Assembly (NCBI GenBank): GCA_038501785.1
Contig: JBAMJR010000160.1
Coordinates: forward strand, 672,501-736,500
DNA from: Myoxocephalus aenaeus
Taxonomy: Eukaryota > Chordata > Actinopteri > Perciformes > Cottidae
Reading direction: 5' to 3'
DNA: 64,000 nt
In this document: positions 23,076 to 33,727 of the stretch, piece after piece
Layout: every line of letters starts with the position of its first letter
How positions within the stretch are numbered: the first letter of the stretch is position 1
Program-made: the position numbers and the translations under genes
The notes under the pieces: model-generated
Told to the model about the DNA's origin: nothing
Databases searched by the model: none
Seen by the model: only the letters and a program-made list of their open reading frames with translations

Positions 23076-24140
23076 GATTTTGGAACACAAGTGGTATTTC
23101 AGATAAATCTGATAAGACACGAGTAACAATTAAGGCAGCCTCAGTGACACTTGAAATACATAACTTCTTCTAAAGAATCAGAGAATAGTAGCTGCGCAGT
23201 TAGCCTACTAGACATGCTCCTTTACTTCCCTGTAGGGACCGAGAAAAATGTAACAACCAGAGGAAAGAAACTTATCAAAGGCGCTCTGGGCCTGCTCACT
23301 AAAGGCTAATCTCCCCACTGTGCAGCGCTGTGCTCTCATCCCCTGCAGAGTACAGCAGCAATCACTCAGCGCCTGTGCACGGACCAGACTCTTAATATGT
23401 CACACCTTAACCTATGCAACAAAGAGCCCGGTAGAGAGGAGCTTCTCTGCCATTCCTAGTTTAGGACCCTCATCAGTCACTCCCCGTGTGGTCTAGCCCT
23501 ATCTTCCCAGTCCCTGTGGCGTACAGTAACTCTCTTTAACTCCCTGTGGTCTAATGTTCTATTCTCTCTGTGCCCTGTGCAGTAACACTCAAAGCCATTT
23601 ACGAACCTAATTCCCAGCTATTCTTGGCAAATTGGCTCATTATGGCTTTTTTGTTGTTGTCTGTCTGCATGCAGATTGGGGAATTACAGCAGAGCCCTCG
23701 AAAGAGATCTTTTTTCATACTTATCTTTTGGGGTAACTGAATAGGTTGCGAAAGGAGCCGGCACGCACAGCTTAGGAGGTTCATCACTTTGATTAGTAAG
23801 CTAACTGATGTACCACCCGCTCTCACTCCCAGCTTTTCAAATATGGCAGCTTGGTCAGTGTCAAACTACGAGCCTTGACATGTACGTGGTAGTATTTCTG
23901 CTGGGACTAAATGAGGAAGTCAACAAAGCCCACTTGGGGTGGCAGTTGGGGGCAGTTAGATGGGTCAAACAAACACAGGACTTTCACCCAGTAGAGTGGT
24001 ATTCGTGTCCCATTGAATTATATGAAGTAGCTTTATTTATTGTTACCTAAACGATAATCTTTTACATTTCTCTCTTTGTTTGATAACATTACAAGTAAAG
24101 TTAGGCTTTGCTTTTGGAGAGAAAAGAAAGTGAGAGAGCT
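23076..24140. other. Unassigned sequence
   Basis: No gene or repeat recognised. 23280-23620 has several CCCTGTG(G/C) repeats (TCCCTGTGGTCTA type) but no clear unit. Confidence 0.45.
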
Positions 24141-24144
24141 TCTT

Positions 24145-24245
24145 TGGCAGCGGCCTTGGTTCAATTCCAGCCCATGGCCTTTTGCTGCATGTCATCCCCT
24201 CTCTCTCGCTCCCCTATTTCCAGCCATTTCTCAAAGCTGCACAGC
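24145..24245 (+). repeat. tRNA-derived SINE fragment
   Basis: Contains CAGCGGCCTTGGTTCAATTCC (a B-box-like GGTTCAATTCC), then CCTTTTGCTGCATGTCATCC and CCTCTCTCTC. The same ordered blocks occur in reverse at 33617-33727. The head region is incomplete and no target duplication was identified. Confidence 0.6.
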
Positions 24246-24455
24246 CCCACGGGACCTATCTAGGTTGAATTTTAGACATGACAGGGCTCCGGACTAACTT
24301 TTTTTACTAGGAGCACAGTGGCCCCTAACTTAAAATGTTAGGTGCGCAAGCAGAAAATTTAGGGGCGCACACTATAAATCGACGTGCAAAGTTTTCCTAT
24401 CATTTTCACTGTATTAGTGATAAATACTTTGACAATAAATGCATACACTACAATC

Positions 24456-24617
24456 TTAGGTGAACTCGCGCAGCCACTCATCGAGAAAGCTGAATTTCCT
24501 GCCTTTTTTCGCCACGACCGTTTCCTCACAATCTGAGTCGGACTCATTCTCGGGATTTGTCTTCTCTAGATCATTAGGTTTAAGAAGAAAGTACGAACTG
24601 ATAGTCCGGTTCGCCAT
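24456..24617 (-). pseudogene. Transposase N-terminal remnant, 53 aa
   Basis: Minus-strand ORF from ATG at 24617: MANRTISSYFLLKPNDLEK, then an acidic stretch (NPENESDSDCEE), then KKGRKFSFLDEWLREF and stop. A 'K-x-R-K-F-x-x-x-W-L-x-E-F' block opens the TTF-type/ZNF862-like class of hAT-derived proteins, where it is followed by a zinc finger. Here the frame stops straight after it, so only the first coding segment is kept. It is too short to be functional alone. Confidence 0.5.
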
Positions 24618-24746
24618 TGTCCATTGTTTACAGGAGTAACCGCTATGTGAAATCTGTGGATTCGCGCGATAACCCCCAAGACCCGCCTCTTTTCACACAT
24701 TAGCCTATCACAGTGGTCATTCGCCCCCCCAGGCATTACCGCTAAC

Positions 24747-25878
24747 CAGGCACGTGCACAAGCATTTTGGGGGGCAGGTGCTCAAACCCAAAAAAAAAAT
24801 TAAAAACAGTAGGATATTTTCAACTTATATATTTATTTTTGTTAACAAACTAACTAAAATTGAATAAATAAATGAATAACAGGCAACTTTCCGTGTCCTC
24901 TCCTGAACAGGCACAACAGTAGGTAAAGGAATGTTGAGAGCCTCAGCTTCTGACGCACCTTGAAATATCTCCTGAACTTCTCCTCAGACCTCAATGCTTA
25001 TTGTGTGAATTACACCATCAGTTAGCTTGCAGGCTGTGGAGTGGTCCAGGCTTTCTTGTTGCAGAGTGTTTGATGAAGAGCAGTGACTTCACATGCTGGG
25101 TGCTGATTTCCATGCAGAGGATGAATGCCAAGTTAATCGCATTTTTGTAAATTTTTTCTAGCTGTGAATTCTCGTGACATTTATAAACACGTCGGACCAG
25201 TTGCGACGTAATGTTTTCAGCGGCGTTAATGTTGTGGTTAATTAGGGTGACCAGACGTCCTCTTTTCCCCGGACATGTCCTCTTTTCGAGACCTAAAAAA
25301 AGCGTCCGGCAGGGATTCCAAAAACGTCCGGGATTTTTCTACGTCGGGGAAAATAGTTATTACCCCCTTACAAGTTTTGGAAATGGTATCTCCCTCACGT
25401 TCCACCTTCTTGCGCAAGCTCTGACTGTAGAGAGAATGGTCATTGGTCGACCGATCTCAACGTAAATGTAAGTTCACGGCATGCTACACACTACTGCTAC
25501 CCCCCCCCGGAACGAAGTGTCCTCCTCTCTCTCTCTCCACCCCCACCTCCCCCCCCCCCCCCCCCCCCCCGGAACGAAGTGTCCTCTTTTTCACAAACTC
25601 AAATCTGGTCACCCTAGGTTAATTTATCACCAAACAACGTCGGGGGACTGCACAAACACCGTCACTACCCGTTTGTCTGATGCTGCGGGTCAGAGAAGAC
25701 GTAGCTGCACCCGTCTGGCCTGGCGCTCAGCGCTGCAAGAGCTGGAGGAGGAGGAGGAGCGCGCGGGGGCTCGTGAGCGCCGCGGAGCATGTCGGGGCGA
25801 AATTCTCACAAGAACTCAAATAAATGCAAAAGGGCAGGTGCTTGAGGACCACTAGGGGTCTATCTGTGCACGTGCCTG
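24747..25878. mobile_element. Middle hAT element with 8-bp target duplication
   Basis: Left terminus CAGGCACGTGCAC, right terminus GTGCACGTGCCTG, a perfect 13-bp inverted repeat. The identical 8 bp CCGCTAAC flanks both sides (24739-24746 and 25879-25886), the signature of hAT transposition. Subterminal sequences are also related (GGGCAGGTGCT(C/T) near both ends, inverted on the right). It holds the inner element at 25243-25616; without it the length is about 750 bp. No transposase frame is seen, so it is non-autonomous. Confidence 0.88.
25243..25616. mobile_element. Inner 374-bp DNA transposon (youngest of the nest)
   Basis: Terminal repeats TAGGGTGACCAGA and TCTGGTCACCCTA are a perfect 13-bp inverted pair. 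The 7 bp GGTTAAT flanks both sides (25236-25242 and 25617-25623). The interior contains two copies of CCCCGGAACGAAGTGTCCTC (25506 and 25569 regions) separated by a long C run, and several GTCCTCTTTT motifs. It has no coding capacity. A TSD of 7-8 bp suggests hAT, but this cannot be fixed by eye. Confidence 0.85.
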
Positions 25879-26062
25879 CCGCTAACTATAGTGGGCTGAA
25901 GTGTAGAACAAGTTTGTCAGCAACAAAAATATTTAATAAAATAAAAATAAAAAAATAAAATACTGGTCGCGCATGCGCGAGTAGATGAAAAATTTAGTCG
26001 CACTGTGTCTAATTTTAGGCGCAAAATGCGACCATTTGGTCGCAGTCTGGAGCCCTGCATGA

Positions 26063-26747
26063 TAGTTAAACTGTGTAAAACATTACAATAATCATGAACA
26101 AATATATTGATGTTGCACATCACATTAAACAAGAGAACCTGGGCTACAATAATTAGTCTGCCATTTCAACACAACTCAAACACCAACTAAAATAATTATT
26201 CAAATATCATAACCATAATTTTGTCATGAATCAGCCCACTCGGCATGTTTCCAGAACTAGCAACCCGTAGCTCGGTGCAATCAGAAAAAACAAATGGCAA
26301 AAAGCAAGACAATTCCACACAGATTCCTAATCTATTCACCAAATCCCTCTGCTCCAAAGCATCACCGAGATATGAACCAAAGAACACAGCAACATGAATC
26401 GCTGAGTCAGCAAATGCTGCCTACCTTTGTTTATTAGAAGAAAAAATGCATTTTACCCAGTAAATCCACACTGATATAAGTGTATTGAACACCATAAGTA
26501 ATATACAAGTGAAATATAGGGTTTGGTACATGAAAAAATTCAAATGTCACAGATGCGCGCAAATACGCGCAAATGCAAATTTTGGAAACCTCGCCTGAAT
26601 TCTCTTTGTAATTTACCTCTCTGACTTTGTTCTGCTTAATTTTTTAAGTCAAAAAGTCAAACTTTGCAGAGAGACTGTTCACATATTGTGCTATGATTTG
26701 GGAGACCTTTAGACCTGTGTTTCAATCTTTATTTACTCTTAACCAGT

Positions 26748-26810
<63 letters not shown>

Positions 26811-27895
26811 ATACATACACACTAATATTTACACATCTGAACAAAAGCTCACATGGATTGCCTTTATTATAACACCAAAGGTATTCAAATAGCCCTTGTG
26901 GTTGCAGAGTTTTTAGTTTGGGTTTAGTATGTTATTTCGAGCAGAATCCTAAAAAATGCCATGTGGGGGCAATAAAAAGCCCCAAAAAAGAATCTTTAAA
27001 AAAAAGAGAGGTAGAGGTGAGACTGATAGCTTTTACTTTCTAAAGCACAAATACATAACCATCAAACATTCAACAGATGATTTATTGTGTAGACAGACGC
27101 TCTTAGCTTCATTCTCCTCCTCTGCTTTTTATTCATTATGTCCAGCATGCATCAGTAAATACAATGCAGAAATAAATGTTGAGACAAAGAAGCAAAAGAA
27201 GCTTTTAGATGAACCGGCGGACACACTGGACCGCGCGCTTCAGTGTGTTTACCCTGCGACCACAAGCAGCCCCCGTCCCAGACGACTGATTTGCCTCATC
27301 TTTGGCGGTCTTTAGACCAGTGTTGACTGAAGGAACCTTTTAGTTTCTTGTAAAGTAGTCCTGGAACGAAAATTACCACGAACTTCTTAATGGAAAAGCA
27401 GTAAATGTCCACCAGACGCCTAAACGCATCTCATCCATAGCTCAGACTCTTTTCTTTACCTTAAATATCCCCAAAGTATCTCATCTCACCACTAGGAGTC
27501 CTCCTTAAGGTCAGTAGAGGTTCTAAGTTAAGTTCACAGAGCCACAAAATGCAATCTTTTGGTTTTGTGCACAGGGACACATTACAACAAAAGTGGGTTT
27601 TAGGCAACACAACCACTGGGGTAGGTTCAGGAAATATATTGGTTAGGCTGTAAATAACTACTGTGATGTTATAAGAGGTAGTGTCATCAATGGGAGGTAC
27701 ATCCCCTCCCAGTGGTTGCAGCAGGGACTACAATCCATCATGGCATCTGGTGAATGAACTACAATTCCCATCAGCAGGCCCAAGGCTGCTGCCCAGCTGA
27801 AGGAGATGAGGCTGATTACCCCTTGAAGAGCTGGTGTGAGGGTGAACAAAGGACAGGAGCGCAGGAGAAGAGATGAGGTTCTTATATCACGTTAT
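26063..27895. other. Unassigned, with (AT)n microsatellite
   Basis: (AT)n at 26752-26800 followed by ACACACATACATACATAC. No gene recognised. 27650-27860 has short palindromic and GC-balanced sequence without clear ends. Confidence 0.45.
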
Positions 27896-28486
27896 AATAC
27901 GGGTAGATCAAATCAAGCATTCTGATTGGTTGAGACACGGGGTGTACTTTATTCAGCCATAAAGTACTGTACAGCCTGTTTCCATTTAGAGCGTTCCATA
28001 TCAGTGCGCACTTAAAATAACAGGTAGATTTAAATTGTGCGACCGTTAGTTGTCATTTCAAGCTTGACAGTTACCAAACATGTTTCGTGTAAACTTTGAT
28101 ATTTTGGGGGAAATGACTTTTGATGAGAATGTCAGCGGTGAATAATGTATTTGTGGTCCCTGTTCCTGCTGTACAGTCAAATGTTGATACGGCTCACAAT
28201 CAGGAGAGCAGAGCAGATAACGCTCTGAGAGCAGACTAGTTAGCGTGGAGCGAGTGCATAAAACCGGAAACTAAGATGAGGAATGAAAAGGGTTTGATCA
28301 CAAAATTGCGATAACTTCCAGTGAGAGATAATTACGTCAGTAATTTCCCGACGCGAGGCAAGTTCTCTAAACATCATGGAGGAGAAAAATGACGGAGAAA
28401 AGATTGACAGAAGCAGCGAGAGCACTTCTTTACATCTGTGGCTGAGTGTCATTCTCCACCCTGCTTTCAACCGGCAATCAGTTTTG
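27896..28486. other. Unassigned, possibly left part of a foldback element
   Basis: Starts with ATAACGTGATATAAG-type sequence on the minus strand (TTATATCACGTTATAATACG at about 27881) followed by CATTCTGATTGGTTGAG, a phrase found in dispersed fish repeats. The hairpins at 28487-28775 may be its central part. Boundaries were not found. Confidence 0.3.
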
Positions 28487-28523
28487 TAGTCCCGTATGTG
28501 TGTCCCGTACACATACGGGACTA
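28487..28523. repeat. Perfect 15-bp hairpin
   Basis: TAGTCCCGTATGTGT pairs with ACACATACGGGACTA across a 7-bp loop (GTCCCGT). Confidence 0.95.
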
Positions 28524-28628
28524 TTTTCTCTGTCGCTGAAATGCGATACACGTTTGGTGGCTACAACTATTGTGCTGAAAGGGAGCTTACTATTACTATT
28601 TATAAAGTCGCAGGTACCCGTATTATAA

Positions 28629-28775
28629 AAGCAATAAGGTACGAGAGGCAATACTGTATCTACAATAATGTACAGTTCAAGGGTTTGCCGACCCTCCGCT
28701 GCGCGTCAGGCCTAACAACACCCTTGAACAGTACATTATTGACGATACAGTACTGCCTCTCGTACCTTATTGCTT
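28629..28775. repeat. Long hairpin, 55-bp arms
   Basis: The left arm (28629-28683) begins AAGCAATAAGGTACGAGAGG; the right arm (28721-28775) ends CCTCTCGTACCTTATTGCTT. They pair at about 51 of 55 positions across a 37-bp loop containing GACCCTCCGCTGCGCGTCAG. Transcribed, it would form a pre-miRNA-like or longer hairpin. It is most likely the core of a palindromic MITE. Confidence 0.9.
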
Positions 28776-28943
28776 AATTAAAGACAATGAACCAGGAGAA
28801 AACTGAAGTACTTATGTTTGTTTTGTACAACGACTTTTTGTCTGAATACAGAACTTTGAGTTCAAGAAACCACTGCGTGTCGTCTTGTTCTGTGCACCCA
28901 CGCCTCACCTCACGATCCCGACCTCTCAAGACATCACACTACG

Positions 28944-29276
28944 TACACTGTAAAAAAAGTACGTAGATTTTACAGTGAATAACTGTTAAATCACAACAGT
29001 AAGAGACCGTTAATTCAAAATCGGTTATATTCTGTTTCTATCACATGGAAACACCGTAAATATATAAATCAGCCCAAACAGTAATTTATGCATGTATTTC
29101 TTGTAAAAAAATACATTTTGTCACTGTTAATTGTACTAAACATTGTACCGATAACTGAAATACACCGTAATATGAACAACAATCAATACCGTAATATTTA
29201 CATTCATAACTTTAAAAAAATACATTCTGTCACTATTAAATGTACGGACTACTGTGCGGACAACCGAAATACACCG

Positions 29277-29317
<41 letters not shown>

Positions 29318-29600
29318 TTCACGGCAACACTATATAACAGCCAACACTGTAATTTTTACAAATAATATTTGTAAAACATACATTTTGTCGCTGTTAAATG
29401 TACGAACCACTGGGTTCATAATGGAAATATACTGGAAGATAAATTTAAAAGCCAACACTGTAATTTTCACATTCATTATTTTTAAAAGATAGTTTGTCAC
29501 TGTTAAATGTACTAACTATTGGACTAATTACAGAAATACACTGTAATTTTTACAAATAATATTTGTAAAACATTTTGTCGCTGTACAGTTTCACCGTTTA
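28944..29600. repeat. About 108-bp tandem array beside a CACTGTAAAA terminus
   Basis: TACACTGTAAAAAAAGT opens the block at 28944. The phrase TTTTGTC(A/G)CTGTTAAATGTAC followed by (A/G)AAATACACCGTAATA recurs at about 29118, 29226, 29384, 29494 and partly 29574, so the period is about 108 bp with one longer spacing caused by a (TA)n insertion at 29278-29314. Divergence between units is moderate. There is no coding potential. Confidence 0.75.
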
Positions 29601-29639
29601 AGATTCCTTCAAACCACATTTTCTCTTGATTTGACCGAC

Positions 29640-29760
29640 TAACATACAGAGAGAGAGACCAAGACCAAGAGAGAGACCAAGACCAATACCAAGAAAGAGA
29701 CAGAGACCAAGAGAGACAGAGACCAAGAGAGACGGAGACCAAGAGAGAGACAGAGAGACT
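29640..29760. repeat. GAGAGACCAAGACC simple repeat
   Basis: Short AGAGAGACCAAGA-type units repeated over about 120 bp, directly before the LINE fragment. Confidence 0.85.
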
Positions 29761-29769
29761 TTTTTCCTT

Positions 29770-29821
29770 TGTCAATTAAGAATTCCAAAATGGTAATGTA
29801 TGCTGATGACACAACACTATA
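29770..29821 (+). pseudogene. LINE reverse transcriptase catalytic fragment
   Basis: Reads IKNSKMVMYADDTTLY. Y-A-D-D is the catalytic motif of the reverse transcriptase palm in CR1/L2/Rex1-like LINEs. The frame is cut at 29822 by hAT sequence and the same LINE appears to resume near 31168. Confidence 0.7.
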
Positions 29822-30170
29822 CAGAGATGGGCAGTATTTCTATTACTTGTATTTGAAATACGTATTTCAATTACTTTTGAGTATTTTGTCATTTGTATTT
29901 GATATGGCCGATAAAAAATCTAACGTAATTTGTAACAAAATACTTTAGAGTGGAGTAATTTTGTATTTAAAATACTCAAAATACTTTCTCCACGAATCAA
30001 AAAACAGTTCACTTATCAAGCTCCTGTTTGTTTGATTTAACACAACCCTCCCCTCTTCAGCTCCGGTTGAGAGACTGTTCTCGTTTGCAGGAATAATATT
30101 CCATCCGCACAGGAGGCGGTTAACACCAGAAATATTTGAAAAGTTAGTTGTTCTTAAAGTCAACTAAACT
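29822..30170 (+). mobile_element. hAT element remnant inserted in the LINE
   Basis: Begins CAGAGATGGGCAGTATTTC, followed by ATTACTTGTATTTGAAATACG and ACTTTTGAGTATTTTG, a subterminal pattern of a fish hAT family. The transposase C-terminus follows at 30036. Most of the coding region and the right terminus are missing, so this is a deletion derivative. Confidence 0.6.
30036..30167 (+). pseudogene. hAT transposase C-terminal (dimerisation) domain
   Basis: Frame reads FNTTLPSSAPVERLFSFAG, then FHPHRRRLTPEIFEKLVVL, and ends KVN-stop. 'P-x-S-x-x-x-E-R-x-F-S-x-A-G ... R-x-x-L-x-P-x-x-x-x-x-L-V-x-L' is the conserved C-terminal hAT block. Only about 43 residues survive. They are uninterrupted and end at a natural stop. 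Confidence 0.8.
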
Positions 30171-30659
30171 GGCTACTCAGTGGTTGGGTCTCAAGAACCA
30201 AAATGGAAGGATCATTATGCCATAAAGATGTCAGTGTGAACCTGTATGAGACACTTAACACTGTATTTTGGAACTATGTGGCCTACCATGCCACTGGCCA
30301 AGAGAGAAATAAGTAGGTCTGAAAAAAACCAAACCCGCAAGGATCTATTTTCTCTTTTTAACTATGCATATCATTGCTTTCTTTTCTACTATAAAATAGC
30401 ACTATATGTTAACAGTATCTCTGCAAAGTTTGACTTTGATTAAGTGAAGTTAAATATTTTTAGTAATTAATTTAGTGCACATTTCGTGTACCGTAGATTT
30501 AGGTCCCTGAAAGCAAAAATGCCCTAGATTTCTTCCTGGACCTTGGACACCTCTGGATCCACAACAGAGGGGCTCTGCTCACGCAGATGCACCAATACAT
30601 ACCAAGCGTGTGAAATATAGTTTCATCCATAAGTAAGTCATATTTCAGTTTTTGGGCTG

Positions 30660-30765
30660 GAATGTGCCTCTCAGGGCAGCCCACTGCTCCTTAACCAAGG
30701 ATGGGTCAAATGCAGAGAAGAATTTCCCCAAGGGGATTAATAAAGGATCATTTCTTTCTTTCTTA
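30660..30765 (+). repeat. SINE 3' fragment
   Basis: CTCAGGGCAGCCCACTGCTCC, AAGGATGGGT(C)AAATGCAGAG and AATTTCCCCAAGGGGATTAA match the 3' half of the SINE at 46913-47152. It ends in TTTCTTTC units. The tRNA-like head is absent. Confidence 0.65.
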
Positions 30766-31167
30766 TATTGGTCCATAGGTCGTATGCTTTCCAGAAAGGT
30801 GTGCCAATCATGTGTGTAGCATTAAGCTAGGGATATAAAAATAGATATTTTCATAACTTGAGGAGCTCTCTCGAGTCACGTTCGAGTGCTCTCGAGTCAT
30901 ATTTATGGTTTATGTTAATATTTATGGTTGAATTGTGTTATAAACATGTAAAATGGACATATATACTCTTGTAAGGCCAGGCTTTGTCACATCAGTGGCT
31001 CTGGTATCGATTCATGGTAGTACGAGGACTTGGAGAGTGAGGAAGAATTCTGCCCCCATTTTAAGTTTTAAGTCCCATTAATAAATAAATAAAAACAAAT
31101 ATATATATATATATATATACATACATAATCAATCAAGTTGTTGTCTTTTAATAGCTTTTCTTAGTTA
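30766..31167. other. Unassigned insert between LINE halves
   Basis: AT-rich. GTCACGTTCGAGTGCTCTCGAGTCAT near 30877 contains a small repeat of GAGTGCTCTCGAGTCA/GCTCTCTCGAGTCACG. (AT)n lies at 31098-31120. No coding sequence seen. Confidence 0.45.
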
Positions 31168-32196
31168 CACTGACATTCTGTGACTTGCAACCATTCTGAA
31201 TCAGGATCTGGAGAGAGTGTCTGATTGGGTGAAAGTGAACAAATTAGCCCTGAACATTTCGAAAACTGAATGTATTGTGTTTGGCTCAAGGAATATTCTT
31301 AATGGTGACACACAGCTTCACCTGTCAGGTTCAGCAATAGAACAGGTCAAGAAGGCCAAACTACTGGTGTAGTGATGGACGAACAGTTGTCGTGGTCTGA
31401 GCACATTGATGGCATTGTCACTAAAATGGGAAGGAGCATAGCTATGACCAGAAAGTGCTTTGTTTATTTAACACTCTCTATTGTTTGTCAGGTGTTACAC
31501 TCCCTGGTCTTTTGTCATGCTATACTGTCTGTCCATATGGTCAGTAGCTGCTAAGAAGGACATAAATAAACTACAACTGGTTCAAAACCGAGCTGCCAGA
31601 TTAGCACTCCAGTGTTCAACAAGAACTAATATAGCATATATGCACTCTCGCCTGTCATGGTTCTCAGTGGAAACTCAATTTCACTATAGCCTTCTCACGT
31701 TTTTCAGAAAGGTAGTATTTAATCAGACACCTGAATATTTCTTCAATCAGTTACAATATACATTTAACAGACATAACCATCACACAAGGAATGCTAGTTT
31801 AGGTCACTTAATACCTCCAACCCCAAGAACAAGCCTCCTCAAACGTACAGTTATTTTTCGTGCAATTACTGCTTGGCATTTACTACCTCCTCACATAACT
31901 GTATACAGGTAATCTGTCATTTAAAAAACAATTAAAAGCGCACCTCAGGACATTAACCACTTGACGTTTTCCTATGCTATTTCCTATCTGATTTTTCTTT
32001 GTATAAATTATGGATGGACTGCATAATATACATCATAGTCCTCGACTGCACTACGTATCTGACATTTTTATTTTTATTCTGTACATAACTGTTTGTTTCA
32101 CGTTATGTTTTGCATGTTTTTGTATGTATCCTTAGCGGGCACATTAGCGGCCGCTAAGGCGTCAGCTAATGGGGATCCAGTAAATAAACTAAACTA
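31168..32196 (+). pseudogene. CR1/L2/Rex1-branch LINE, C-terminal part and 3' end
   Basis: Reads LNQDLERVSDWVKVNKLALN then ISKTECIVFGS (31195-31275), LGVVMDEQLSWSEHI after a 1-bp frame change (near 31366), then NKLQLVQNRAARLALQCSTR, LSWFSVETQFHYSL and RTSLLKRTVIFRAITAWHLL (31565-31890). These are the regions after the YADD motif in this LINE branch, in correct order. The 3' end holds GCTAATGGGGATCCAGTAAA then AACTAAACTAAAC, a tail-like repeat. It is non-functional because of frameshifts and the 29.8-31.2 kb insertion. Confidence 0.72.
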
Positions 32197-32580
32197 AACA
32201 GACAGTCAGAAAGATTTTTAATTTATTTTTATAAATAAAAAAAAACTTTATTTAACAATCAGCATATCAGGACAAAGCACATTTACTTCATACCTTGCTA
32301 AAAAGGAGCATTACATATTAGATTGTCCCCAGACACACAATATATTGCATACTTATAGCACCATTTCTGAATAAAGTCCTCCATGCTGTTCATACTCTTT
32401 AAAAAAATCAATCCAGACTCTGGCCTTGACCAAAGATCTGAAGACAGTCAGACAGAGAGACAGACAGCCACACACAGAGGGAGAGAGATCAAAGGAGTGA
32501 GGGACAGGTCACAAGTGTCAGTGAATAAACCAACACAGCAATACAATACAAAAAAAACACGATGTGGGAGTGAACTTTGA
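32197..32580. other. Unassigned; possible upstream region of the 32.6-kb transcript
   Basis: AT-rich with CAGACAGAGAGACAGACAGCC repeats near 32445. No clear TATA box precedes the proposed first exon. Confidence 0.35.
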
Positions 32581-33616
32581 GCGCCAGCTCTACGCTCTGC
32601 GCGGCTCTTCTCCTCCGGTGATACACGACATGGCTGGACTCCTGGGAACATGGCATCTCCTCTTGAGGTAAGAATACCAACATAATTTATTAGTCACGGA
32701 ATAAAAGCTTTCTTGAACGGTCAACGTTAGTGACACCTTAAGTTTTCAGGTGATAGTAGCGTTAGTTTAACCTCTCTGGTAAGGGATTGAGCTAACGTTA
32801 TGTTAGCTAGCGGTTAGCTACATTTGAATTTGAGGCTTTCAGTGTCGCCTTGGACATCAATATTGAGTTAACTTAGCTATCTAATAGTTGAGTGTTTACT
32901 TTTCTTTAACACCATCGATGCAACGTAGGTTATAGGTTTATGTGTTGCACGTTAGCTTATTTTATCAAAGGTTAGCTATGGTAATGTTTAGCTAGCTATA
33001 GGCTAGGTGTATTACTGTGGCAGGACAGTAAAGACAACGAAGGGTTACGTGCTACAAACTTCATCTAATAAACACGTTTTTATTGAAGTGCTTTGAAGTG
33101 GGTTGCAAGCAGACGTGTTAGATATTGAGGTTTAAGGCTCATTTATACCGCAGGCATGACATTAACATCTCTGCTGTCTGTTAACGTGCCTGTAGGGACG
33201 GCTGTCCACGTGACTGCACATGAACGCGCTGTGGCGTTGTGTGCACGTGGTGTTAAGAAGACACAACACCGCTCCTGAGAATCTCCAGTGAGCTGCCCAG
33301 TGAGTAAATGCAAACACGTGTTCATGTTAAAATCTTCATTTAATGCCCACATTGTCAGATGAGGACGTCACAAACGGGAGTCTCCCTCAGAGTCAATGTT
33401 TAAATGTATGCAAGACCAGTTTGTACAGATAATTAAGACTATTTACTTGTATCTTGTAAAATGTATTTACAGACATTGCAATCCAACTTGGTTTTGGACT
33501 TGGATGAGAACAACTTGCTGGCCTTCATGACACCCAGGAAAACGGTGAGATTATAATCCATTTAAATGCCAAAAGCAAGCATTTTTAGTTTTTGAAGATG
33601 GGATTTTTTTTCTTCC

Positions 33617-33727
33617 CCCATTTGTGTTTTATTGGACAGCAGAAATAGAGAGAGAGAGAGACAGGAAACACAGTGGAGTGAGAGGGGATGATCTCCGGCA
33701 AAGGGCCCACCTGGAATCAAACCTTGG
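33617..33727 (-). repeat. tRNA-derived SINE fragment, reverse orientation
   Basis: On the minus strand: GGCCAAGGTTTGATTCCAGG (B-box-like GGTTTGATTCC), GGGCCCTTTGCCGGAGATCATC, CTCTCACTCC and TTTCCTGTCTCTCTC. This matches the SINE at 24145-24245. It lies in the second intron of the putative transcript. Confidence 0.6.

Larger units (their letters stand above)
24282..26057 (-). mobile_element. Outer DNA transposon of a three-level nest (hAT-like)
   Basis: Left terminus CAGGGCTCCGGAC, right terminus reverse-complemented CAGGGCTCCAGAC (12 of 13 identical). CATGA directly flanks both ends (24277-24281 and 26058-26062). Removing the inner insertion leaves about 636 bp. The minus-strand reading frame at 24456-24617 resembles the N-terminus of a hAT-type transposase, so the element's own direction is minus. 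A 5-bp target duplication is unusual for hAT (8 bp expected), so the superfamily stays open. It is interrupted by the hAT element at 24747-25878. Confidence 0.75.
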
